Shown here: positions 13,701-23,766 of the stretch, piece by piece
How the letters are laid out: each line of letters starts with the position of its first letter
Numbering within the stretch: position 1 is the stretch's first letter
DNA from: Onchocerca volvulus
Taxonomy: Eukaryota > Nematoda > Chromadorea > Rhabditida > Onchocercidae
Assembly (NCBI GenBank): GCA_000499405.2
Contig: HG738137.1
Coordinates: 5,518,001-5,582,000 of the forward strand
DNA length: 64,000 nt
Direction: 5' to 3'
Position numbers and translations under genes: made by a program
Notes under the pieces: model-generated
What the model was told of the DNA's origin: nothing
Seen by the model: the letters and a program-made list of their open reading frames with translations, nothing else
Databases searched by the model: none

Positions 13701-14470
13701 TTTTCTTTTTTTTTTTTAAATAATTGAATATTAATTTATATAGTAAAAAACATTAGTAGAAGAAAGTGCAGCTTTTTGATTATTGAAAAAATAACAAATA
13801 ACATATCTGGGCCAAAATATGAAATCCATGTCGTTCTAATTTAGTGAAATCATCCAACTTCAAATCCGGATCCCCATTCTGCTCCAATTGGACATATCGA
13901 ACTGACAGATAATGTGACACAGAAAACAGCAATAATGAAAATATGTGGAAATAAACTTGCACAAGTTTATAAAGAGGCAGAAGAAAAAACATAACTGATA
14001 TAAGTACAACTGAAACCAGTAAAATTTGATTGATAAAAGAAATTAATTGCTTTTTTGAAGCATGCTTTGATATTGATTACAACATTCTTGAAAATTGATT
14101 TGAGAAGAATTAAGGCAAATTATCCAATATATAAGGCTAAATCAATTAAGAACAATAATATAAAGACAATAAGATAGCACTGGAACATTCAAATAGCTAG
14201 AATTTGAATTTAATGCTCACCTGTGTAACTTAATATTTGCGCTCCAGTTCGATCAAAATTTCTTGTTTGAATAAATTCAATAATTTGATCCATTTCCAGA
14301 TACGAAGAAAATGATTGCTTGAATATATCAGGAGTGAAATGTATGATTCGATTACGCCACCAAAGTTCGAATAGCAAAGGGCCTGGTAGTCGTAAGACAA
14401 CTTCCATGCAACGTAGAAATATTATTCGAACACGAACACTGAATATTACAATCGCGTGACCAATATCCAT
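10776..14470 (-). CDS. TRC8/RNF145-type polytopic membrane RING-H2 E3 ligase
   Basis: Eight exons: 14470-14221, 13994-13807, 13653-13386, 12925-12539, 12210-12033, 11945-11734, 11543-11272, 11000-10776; 659 aa, matching human RNF139/RNF145 (about 660). Family role: ER-membrane ubiquitin ligase in sterol-linked and quality-control protein turnover. Seen: the N-terminal block ending VVLRLPGPLLFELWW, many hydrophobic helices, the conserved loop VAESTNTPLSLLALALTVSY, then a C3H2C3 RING-H2 at about residues 551-589 (CAIC...ITPCKHFFHSTC...CPLC), followed by an acidic Ser/Asn-rich tail. All metal ligands are present. The intron 12032-11946 is 87 nt, a multiple of three and stop-free. The exon 2/3 junction has no usable GT (see findings). 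I cannot decide between the RNF139 and RNF145 subtypes. The Josephin gene lies upstream on the same strand. Confidence 0.93.
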
Positions 14471-15634
14471 TTCATTGAAAATTCATCGACCAGATATTGC
14501 TTCAATATCTTTATCATTCACATGTTTAGATTCAGACATTTTGATGACAAAAGTATAATTAGTACAAATATGACCGGAAGCAAGAAAGACCTAACATGCT
14601 GCAAGAGTAACATGACTGCAAAAACTATTCTTTATATATCACTACTATGCTTCTGGAAACATTTAAAGCAAATGATAATTTTGCATTAATATGAGGAGCC
14701 TAATACATGAGCGAAAAGACTGCCTTTCAGATATTTTTGTAACTAACTATCATTATCATCATAATCATTTCCACCACTTTATTTCAATTACCCTCTTATA
14801 TAAATTCATGATTTTTTTTTCGAAAATAAAAACTTTCCAGTTTTTGCATTCCAATCTACTGGCTGTATGTCACCAAACAAAAAAAATAAAAAATAAAGAT
14901 TTTATATTTCTATTTACATAATAAAAGTTGAGAAAAGGACCCTTTTTCATGTTCAAGACAATAAGTAGTACTCACATAACCAACCTAAACATCTGCTAAA
15001 TAGTTAACTCTTGAAGATGTTTATATCGAAAAAACCAAATAGCATTCAAAAATGAGAAGGGTCATCATAACTTCCACGTTTCGCTTTTTTCTATTCATGT
15101 TGGACTATTGCATATGAGCACTACTTACTGTTATAACACTCAACATTATAGAATATAAAATCAACTGTCATGACAAATACAAAAAATCATATTAAGTAAT
15201 AAAAAAATTCTGCAGAACATTACTATATATTTAGTACTTAATAGAAACATCATTTTCTTAGAAAAAAAATTCGAAAAAATATTAATTAGATAAAAGTCTG
15301 CTATTTCATCAAGACTTCGAAAATTCGTGCAACATAAATCTCTAAAATCATTTTTCCCGCTTGTCTGAAAGACAAAAAGATCTGTGACAGCCTGCAAAAC
15401 CAAAGCATAAAACAGACTGAAAATTCATAGTGTGAACATCATGAATGTCCATTTCGTCGGAGCAAATGGTTATCCTAATGTATATTTAAATGGTCTTGGA
15501 TATTAAATCTCATTCTTCATTTCAATATACTGATTTTGTAAGATCCTAAAGCAATTGAAAGTTATTTTCTAAGGTAGTAATGATTTGGTTATTTACCACA
15601 TCAGTAATCATCATTGATAAGTAATCCAAAAAAA

Positions 15635-16192
15635 TCAAACTAAACATGTACTATTCAAAAAATAACTATTGGCATTTTGAGGTTCAACAACGACCATTAA
15701 CTGAGCTCCCTTTGCTAATAACGAATCCGAAAATGCAACAAAGTCATTAATTGGCATTGGTTCGTCCAATTTTGAATCGAAATTGAAAAATCCTGCAACA
15801 CCTATTTGCCGTACAGTGAACCAATGATGTCCTGTCCAGAACGGTACAAAACCACGTGATGTGATATTGAATATGAAGCCGAAAATTTTCGAAAAATCCA
15901 AACAAGCAGTGGAACGTCGCGAATCAAACCAATTCACCATCAGATTTCTTGTTTCCAATGCAGCAATCAACACGTTAATATCATAATTACCCAAACCTAA
16001 CATTGAACGATGTCGGTTGAACCAGCGAGAATTATGTAAATTTTCCGCGATACAATCCAAATCAACTTTTTTAAATTCATTTCTCTGCAACAATGTATTC
16101 AGCGTATGCATTAAACAGAGTTGCATTTGTTGTTTCTCATGATATAACTGTCCTGTTGGGACCATACTTCCAGATGACACACCAACATTCAT
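15635..16192 (-). CDS. Josephin-domain deubiquitinase (JOSD1/2-like)
   Basis: Single-exon frame of 185 aa, matching human JOSD2 in length; the whole protein is one Josephin domain. Role in the family: cysteine protease that removes ubiquitin. Seen: HEKQ-QMQLC-LMH gives the oxyanion Gln21 and the nucleophile Cys26, and GHHWFTVRQ gives the catalytic His123. FFNFDSKL places Asp139 where the third catalytic residue (Asn or Asp) sits. The catalytic machinery therefore looks intact. There is no UIM or polyQ tail, so it is not ataxin-3. The ATG follows directly after an acceptor-like TTATAG, suggesting trans-splicing or a leader intron. The last eight codons after the NAN motif are not conserved, and a different C-terminus through a downstream exon near 15.38 kb cannot be excluded. 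Confidence 0.93.
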   Translation of the reverse strand: MNVGVSSGSMVPTGQLYHEKQQMQLCLMHTLNTLLQRNEFKKVDLDCIAENLHNSRWFNRHRSMLGLGNYDINVLIAALETRNLMVNWFDSRRSTACLDFSKIFGFIFNITSRGFVPFWTGHHWFTVRQIGVAGFFNFDSKLDEPMPINDFVAFSDSLLAKGAQLMVVVEPQNANSYFLNSTCLV

Positions 16193-17187
16193 CTATAAGA
16201 AGTCATTTCTGGTAGTATTGAAGCATTGTTATGAATATGCAATTGCTATCCTTCAAAAACTAAATTTCTCATGACAAGCGTCAAAAAAATGGTTACGAAT
16301 CACATCAGTACTAATGTTGAGCTTAGAGTGAACTATATAAACAATAATGCTGCTATCATAACCAAGAGCTAGCTTAATGTTCGAAGACATAAGCATCACA
16401 TTTATGAGGAGTGCCTAGCCCTTACCCGGAATGTCAAAGTACTATTAACCATCTCTATTTCAAATAAAGAAGTATAAACAACTGTATTGCATCACGGAAT
16501 AACCCTGAATAACACTGAAAACAACAAAACAACTAACAATATTAACAATTTTATTTTTAATATCAACATCAAAAAATGCCATTTAGGAACAAATTTTATC
16601 ATTTTGATTATCTTAATTTTTAGTATTTTTTTTTCTATCTCATTTCATTTTTTTCAAACAAACTACTAATTACATCAGCATAAATTCTCATTTATTCAAA
16701 AGATGTCGAAAGCAGAGACGAACTTTAGTTAAAATCAAATAATTGAATTAATTTCATTATCTTTCATGCAGAAGAATATTAGAGCAATATTAAATTCTGG
16801 AGCGTCAGATTCAAAAAAATTATACTAAGGATGTTTCGTAGTTTTTTATTCCTTAATGCCTATCTTTTCCCTTTTTTCATTTGTTTACAAATAAATAAAG
16901 AACATGACAAATAACTAAAAACAAAAATGAAAAATAATTACAAATTTCTATTATTACAATATGCATTAGTAAGACAATAGAAGCTTTTGCTTGGGATGTA
17001 TAATTAGAATGACCAGAGAAAATTGAAGAAATATTAGCCAATAGTTTGAAATGATCGTGAAATTGAAACAAATTTTCATTCCTTGTGCATTCATTGTCAT
17101 TTTCCTCATATGAACAATGGATGCACTGCAACAGTGTATTCGAAATCATATGATTATGAGTCTAAATTTCCTTCGCCTATATCAAAT
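16193..17187. other. Spacer between Josephin and MRPS33 genes, no gene seen
   Basis: About 1 kb of AT-rich sequence with homopolymer T tracts. The short open frames on both strands (up to 90 codons) have no splice context and no recognisable similarity. Confidence 0.55.
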
Positions 17188-18551
17188 TTATTTCTTTTCA
17201 CCCCTGAGCTGAGCCCTTTTGCCTTGTCCAATTGGTGGATAAAGCATTTTTCCACGTGCTAATTTCAGTCGATTCTGAAATGTAAAGGAAATTACCATTC
17301 TCTCAAATCATCCTAAGCTTTACAAATGATGACAAATAAATTACAAACTCTGATATACAGCAAAAATGAAAGTTTTTCTCCATGATAAGGAAAACAAATA
17401 TTGAGCACTATTTGTTTTCATGAAATTACAATTTAAATTTTAATTTAGTGATTTTCAACTTCAAATTTTCCTAAAATACAAAATATTATAACATCTACCT
17501 GCACTTCTCTCCATACAACATGTTCATCAAAATAAAGACCATGAAATCGTAACATCTTTGTTAGATAATGAAACATCGGTTGATTGGGATAGTAATCAAT
17601 CTGAATTTACAAGATTCTTTTTTATTCAATTTTTGGTCAATTTCATTTAAAAGTTTTATTGCATTGAAATGTACTTCTGTTTTTTAGAGATTTACTTTTT
17701 TAAATAAGCATTAATTCAAATATCTCATTAATACTGTGAATACAAAACAAATTTTTTAAGTATACTGGGAAGCAAATCCAGATCGACGCTTACAGTGAGA
17801 CTTGGTAGGTTATAATCGATTATTCTAAAACAGTAATTCATGTCGATGACTAGAACTAAGACCTAATAAAAGTGATTAAAACAACGAGGGATATGAAACT
17901 GCCAGAAAAAATTCGATATTGACTTTTATTGAAGTGTTAACAAAGACATTTTGACAGGAAATAATATTCATCAAGCAAAAGAACTAACTGCTTTGAATGA
18001 TTGCTGTTCCAACGGTTCTTCTGACATAATCCTTACAATTTTCAGATTTTTGGATTCAGTTGTTCGTTGTGGCTCACCGAAAATACGTCTCGACAAATCA
18101 TTTATATGCTTCCCATATTCTGTTTCACAATTGATTCCGCGAGCAGCCAAATTGATACGTGATGGCATTGTCTTCACCGCAGTCCCTATAAAATTTTATG
18201 TGCCAATAGTATGAATATTTTCTTCTTAAATTTCATGAATTCTTCATTCACTAGTTTCTGATTTTCTAATAATGCATTCTACAATGCAGAAGCTTTTGGA
18301 ATTGCTGTTACATAGCAACCATTTCCGTCTAAGAAATACTACTTGTTATGTAATACATGTAAGGATATAAGAAACTCGAAGCACACATAAGACACTCGAA
18401 CTATCTTTACGAAATAAAATATTAAACTGATAAAACAGTTTACTAGGTTGAATTTGAATTCATAAAATTTGAGATCGTAAAAGTTACCAGTTTTTGATAA
18501 GCGCAATGCATGGTTTGTGTGTGTCGCCAAAGTTTTAGTTCTCATCGCCAT
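17188..18551 (-). CDS. MRPS33: Mitochondrial ribosomal protein S33 (mS33)
   Basis: Four exons: 18551-18488, 18185-17989, 17600-17499, 17274-17188; phases agree and give 149 aa. It is a small-subunit mitoribosome protein. Seen: LSRRIFGEPQR, KIVRIMSEEP, DYYPNQP, LTKMLRFHGLYFDEH and NRLKLARGK with a Gly-Lys-rich tail, matching the order of MRPS33 (SARLFGE, DWYPNH, LRFLGLYRDEH, RLKKLRGK). Human MRPS33 has 106 residues. The extra 40-odd residues are N-terminal, basic and Ser/Thr-rich, and come mainly from the first exon, as expected for a presequence. A shorter start at Met 18168 is possible if exon 1 is not used. The first ATG is five nt after a TTTCAG acceptor. It is divergent from WDR18, with about 960 bp between. 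Confidence 0.92.
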
Positions 18552-18556
18552 TGTTC

Positions 18557-18562
18557 CTGAAA
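18557..18562 (-). promoter_or_regulatory. Candidate spliced-leader acceptor before MRPS33
   Basis: A TTTCAG acceptor preceded by AT-rich sequence ends five nt before the first ATG. With no upstream coding exon seen, it is best read as a trans-splice acceptor. A 5' UTR intron is the alternative. Confidence 0.55.
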
Positions 18563-19240
18563 TTCTATGTAGTGATATATCTTTAGCACATATTTAAGCA
18601 ACAATATAATTTTATTAAGTTAGTGACCAGTTAATTTTTAATTATTTCATTTTCTAATAATTCATATCATAGTTCCCCTTCGGAAACAGATATAAGTAAC
18701 ATGTTTAAAAGTACGTACATTTATTTATATCAGGAACAAGAAAACAGTAACTACTGGATTTGAAAGATTTACGGAATTCTCTCCTATTCAGTATTTTTTA
18801 CAATATTTAACAAATATATGAATTTTTATATTGGCAACAACTACTGCTATCACTGTATATTTATCGAAACCAGCAGAATATTAGCTATGCAAAGTAATTC
18901 CAATATAATCTGAATCATATCAAAAAAAAATACTAGTACACAGATTTTTGTTTCCATTCATAATAAAATTGGCGTATGCCCTAAATTTTAACTCATAGGT
19001 TCTAAAACTTTTAATTTTAACTCTTTTGTTTTGTTTTAACTTCTTAAAATAATCGGTAATTATTATTTGAGGCCGGCGATAATTCCTTTCCCTACTTCTT
19101 TCTATGATGACAACATTTACATAAATGTTAAACAAGGAAAGAGATCCTTTGGGCTACAAGATACAGCATTTCCTGATGGCCTGATAGGCCCACATGTTTT
19201 CTGCCTCGTACTCTTCGGAGTACCCTTCCATTATGACTAA
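18563..19240. other. Divergent spacer between MRPS33 and WDR18
   Basis: AT-rich up to about 19.1 kb, then a stretch of more balanced composition that continues into the antisense open frame described separately. No promoter motif could be named. Confidence 0.5.
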
Positions 19241-19501
19241 CTACAGCATTTCTAATCTCGACATCTCACCCTCTAAAGGGGACTTAATCAATTCGCATCC
19301 ATATTGTTTAAAAATCTCAAACTTCAAATGCGATGCAGAACGCGAAGCCATCCATGCCCCGACGGATCGCATTGATAAATTACTTATACATGAAAGTAAA
19401 ATTTTCACCGTGTCCAGTCTTAGTGACATACAGACACGGTTAGAATGAAATGGTTCATCATTTGATTGGAACATCAAGGAGTGAGGCGGCAAGTCTGGCA
19501 T
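19241..19501 (-). other. Unidentified open frame head-to-head with WDR18
   Basis: From an ATG at 19501 an 86-codon frame runs to a TAG at 19241. Its ATG is only ten bases from the WDR18 ATG at 19512 on the other strand. The composition is less AT-rich than the flanks, and residues such as MASRSASHLKFEIFK and LIKSPLEGEMSRLEML look protein-like. The same frame reads on after the stop through EGYSEEYEAENMWAYQAI to a second TAG. I recognise no family. It may be a small gene, a decayed exon, or 5' leader DNA of WDR18 that is open by chance; the plus strand is also open here (19194-19448). Confidence 0.3.
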
Positions 19502-19511
19502 TCTGTGTGCG

Positions 19512-22414
19512 ATGGATGATGAGGCTGAGGTACTTTGTTTTAATTCCTTATTCACATACTGGTTCTGAACTAATAATTTGTTTGAGTTTACTACATTTAC
19601 TCATCTTTGGCTTTATATTCAGTAAGCATATCGGCATTATATTGCGAGATATTTCCCGTTATTTCGCTTTTTTGGGAGGTAAATTTATTGAATGGTGGAA
19701 ACCAAAAGAGCTAGTCGTAAAATGTGAATATTTCGCATATAATGCTATGCTATGAGGAAATTTGGCGATTGTTTCAAGGAATTAATATTTCCAGAGTTTA
19801 TTAGTAGCGAGTGAAACGAGCGATCCGTATGCAACGATGCTGATCAATCCAAAGACGGGTGTTGCCCGTTGGTCTTATAAAGGAAATGAATTACAGGGAG
19901 CTGTAACAGGTCATAATGTTTTCCCTAAAATATAATCAAAGAACTGAAACACATTAAGTTCAATATTTGTATGCAATTAATCGTTTACAGGATCTGTTGA
20001 AATGCTTGGCAGCAATCGTTTTATTGTGGTAACCAAAGATAGACCGTTGCTGCATCTCCTTTCCATGGATTACAATAAACGCCTGCACGTCAAGAATGTG
20101 CTTCCTACACCGGTGCATCATTTAACTGTAACACCAGATGATCGTGTACTATTCGCTGCAGTCAACAATCAAATATACATTTGGATTGTAAGTTGAAGTA
20201 CATATCTCTGATCATGAATTCAACTTATATTATTTTCTGTTTTGTTCAAATTACAGATTGCTACAGGTGAACTTATTGCTATAATTAACAGTCATTATCG
20301 ACCAATATCTAGTTTACTGCTCAATTCCGATGGCTCACTTCTGGTGTCTGGGACAGAGGATGGTAGTTTATGTGTGTTTGTTGTTGCTGAGTAAGTTTCA
20401 CTGGCGCAAGGAAATTTTTTATGCGTCATGAGCAAAAAATTAAATCGAGATAGTTTTCATATTTTTTTACGATCACATAGATTTTTGAGAATATCTTCTT
20501 CCTAATTGTTTATATTTTCAAGAGAAATGACAGTGAAATAGAATGCTATTATTTAGTTATCCCTTCAAATCATTATACCCTATTTCAAATCGTCTTTTAT
20601 CTCTTTCGATTGCATTTGGTAGAATTTATATGTTTTACTGAAGGAATAATCGTAAGACAAAAAGAAAAAAATGTAGAATTCAAAAATCGTTGAATTGAAT
20701 GAAATAAACCGTTAAGAAGTTTTTTATTTCACACCTCTATTATAGGTTGATATCAGCAGACCCAACTTTAGAACATGCTATTCCATTCCGTCAATGGCGA
20801 CCACATTCTTTATCCGTTAGCGATATTTCGGTAACACATCACAGTAACGCTCGTATCTTATCATGCTCCAAAGATTATACCGCCGCACTACATTCAGTCA
20901 CAGCCGACATTTGCTTGTTAAAGGTTAGAATTAAAATAAAAAACTTGTGTTTTCTTCTTATTTCTCTATTTCTAACATGTATTACTTCCATAAATTTTGA
21001 TTTCTTTATCTTTAAATATATGGATTAATACCGTTTTGATTCTTGAATTTCATGGTTCACTTTTCCGAGAAATATTCTTTGCATTCTTCATCTTTGCTTT
21101 ACTCTTTACTTTTATCAAAGGGACTATTCAACAATGTAGAATTTGATTTTATTTTATTTTAGATTTCATGTGATATGGCCTTATCATCTTGTGCAATTGA
21201 TCCTGCTGAATGTCGATTGTTTTTGGGCACAATCAATGGATCCTTGGTGCAGTTAGATCTCTATGCGCTGGTATGTCCTTCAAAAAAATCGACTCAGGAT
21301 GTTGAAAAAAAAAAAACTATTTTGGTCTTTCAGAACAAAACAGAAGTATCGGTTGTAATCGGAGCAGAAAATGCCGGAAATTTGCTATTATTCAACGGTC
21401 ATTCTACAGAATTGGCATGGTTAGATGTAAATCATGATGGCTCCTTGTTGGCGTCCGGTGATGTCTCCGGTGTTTATATGATATGGGATATTTCGAGTCG
21501 GCAATGTTTGAAAACTTCATCTTTAAAAGGTATGTTTCACGAAATGTTAATCAAGTTTTCATGTGTATCTTGTACATATATTTTTCAAGGACCCATTTGC
21601 AAACTGAAGTTTAACACTCGATGGAAAGCTGCAGAAGAAAGTAGCAAGAAAAATCAAATACTCCCAATTCCTAATCTCAAGCGGCAAAAAGAAAGAAAAT
21701 TACCCGCATTTGTGTTGTTGCAGGATGGGATGTTTGATGAAAAAGTAATACTGTTTCCAATTTATTTCGTCCGCTTCAAAAACTTTAAAGCTAGTATTTT
21801 GTTCATTATTTCCGATAATAAGTTAGTCTAAAGACAGTTAATCTAAGACAAGTCCGAAGTCACTTAAGTACTTTGGCTTTTTTCCAGGATGAATTTTGTG
21901 TTGCAGATCTGGACAAAGTCATATCTGATTACGCTAAAGTGGAAGTAAGCATTTTTTGCATATCGTAATTTCTTTTCTTTTAAACCTCTCTTTATTCACA
22001 GTTGATCTTTAACTCCATTTATTGCAACTTTCTATTTCTTTGTGCATTTTGTAGCTCCAAGGAAGCCTCCAACACGTTTAGATGTGGCTCATCACAACTG
22101 GAGAATAGCACGTACAAGGAGGCCTGACATCTTTACCAGACTACAGCTATATCCTAATAATACATCAGAACTGGACTCCATTGAACGGAGGAATTAGATT
22201 TCTAAGTCGAAATCTTTTTCAGATCCAAGTTAATGCTCCAACCGACGAGGAACCACAGACTGAACACATTATTGAAGACGTAAAATCACCGAAAAATGAG
22301 GAGAGCTCAGATTCAAAGACAATAAAACTCTTGAAAGCAAAAATAGCAGCGTTGGAAGAGGCTAATCAACAAATTTATGATTTCGCAGCATCTTTAATCA
22401 TTGATCGGAGCTAA
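19512..22414 (+). CDS. WDR18: WD-repeat protein 18 (WDR18/Ipi3 family)
   Basis: Ten exons: 19512-19529, 19795-19909, 19991-20187, 20257-20390, 20746-20923, 21163-21270, 21334-21529, 21590-21744, 21888-21944, 22223-22414; 449 aa against 432 in human. Role: WD40 subunit of the PELP1-TEX10-WDR18 (Rix1) complex in 60S ribosome maturation. Seen: a seven-blade-like series of repeats, with blade ends such as NNQIYIW, EDGSLCVF, INGSLVQLD and VSGVYMIWD, the family junction SLKGPICKL, and a short coiled-coil tail (IKLLKAKIAALEEANQQIYDF) that matches the WDR18 C-terminus. Phases agree throughout. Exon 1 (six codons) is the least certain. The 63-nt intron 21271-21333 has GTATGT and TTTCAG ends but is stop-free and in frame. 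The gene converges on macoilin. Confidence 0.92.
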
Positions 22415-23766
22415 CTTGATGTTCTTATTTTTATGAACTGAAGTTATGGACGAATTCAAAGAGAGATGTTCATTTTCATAATGGTAAACTAGTCCCAGAT
22501 TTATGAGTAATACGGAAATCAGAACGGTTTTTAAAACCACTTTCTGAGATAAAATAGTTAGAGAATATTTTTGTAAGGTGTTGCATATTTTTGAGCTTTT
22601 TCCCGCATTAATTCCTTGTTTTGAACACTTTCCCGATACCTCTTAATATGCCGTGGAAATTTTATATCTGCTTAAAAATGTTTGGAAGAAAATACCTTTT
22701 CAATGCAAGCAAATTAAGACTATACATAATAGAATCAAATGTATATACGATTTTAGTTGTAGCTGGCTTCGTTATACCGAAAGAGATTATGAGACAAATT
22801 GTGAATCGAAAAAAAAAAAAACAGTGAGACATGATAGCAAATTATGCCGCTGAGAAAGATTTAAACGAAAATAAAAATCATATATTTTAACAATGAACCG
22901 TAAGAAGAGATCCGCAAGAGAAACCAAATGAAAAACATTAAAAAATGAAGAGGGCACAGCTCAAGATGAAAAAAAAAAAAAGAATAGTTATCAGAATACA
23001 TGAAATAAGATACAAAAAATATTATTTAAAATATATTTGCTCATATGAAACGTCACGCTGCACAAGGGAAAAAGTTATCTCCAAAACAGACATACAGGAA
23101 TACCGAAATTGTCCATTATTTTTAGCGCATCCCAATAAATTATTTTCTTTTCAAGCATTGTGTGGAATTATATTCACTTTTGTACGATATTCCCGACTGT
23201 TGCGCAGTGAATAAATTTATAATCAGACATCACCGAACGGAACTACACACATACTCACAAACAGAACAAAACCTCTTCCTGGGAACAAGAAGGTAGAAAA
23301 AGTGTAAGTTGGCCAAAATTTATAATTTGCAAACATGATAAAGGAGACGCAAAACTCCAAGTCGAGAAATAGGTGTAAACATCAAAATAAGGATTTCAAA
23401 ATGGCTACGAAAAAAAAAATTAGAAATGGGGAATAAAATTACAATAAATAAAAAACGGCTTACATTACTGAGACAATTTCTCGAGCTCCAATATAGATGC
23501 ACAGTTTTATAAATTAATCACAGAATTCTAAATAGAAGGAAACAAAATTTGCTTGCAACAGTGACCACAGAATATTTGCAATGGATAAGATCTCACTGTA
23601 CTTAAATCATATGTCGCATTTTTTTCACCGAAATAATTCACTGTATGAAAGAAGATATACCTCACCGAAGTATGAAGAAAATCAAAATGAACCCATAACT
23701 GATAGTGAAATGAACCGGTCCAAGCGCTCGAATGCATTCGATCAGTATTTTCAGAACAGTAAGAGT
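22415..23766. other. Convergent intergenic region WDR18/macoilin
   Basis: About 1.35 kb between two 3' ends, AT-rich with A-runs. It should contain both 3' UTRs. The plus-strand frames at 22.6-23.2 kb and 23.58-23.8 kb look like chance frames. Confidence 0.55.

Noticed and set aside
15161..15403. Minus-strand frame with two acceptor-like sites downstream of the Josephin gene
   Set aside because: It could be a 3' exon, but the Josephin frame already closes with a normal length, and no joined product resembles the family. Left uncalled.
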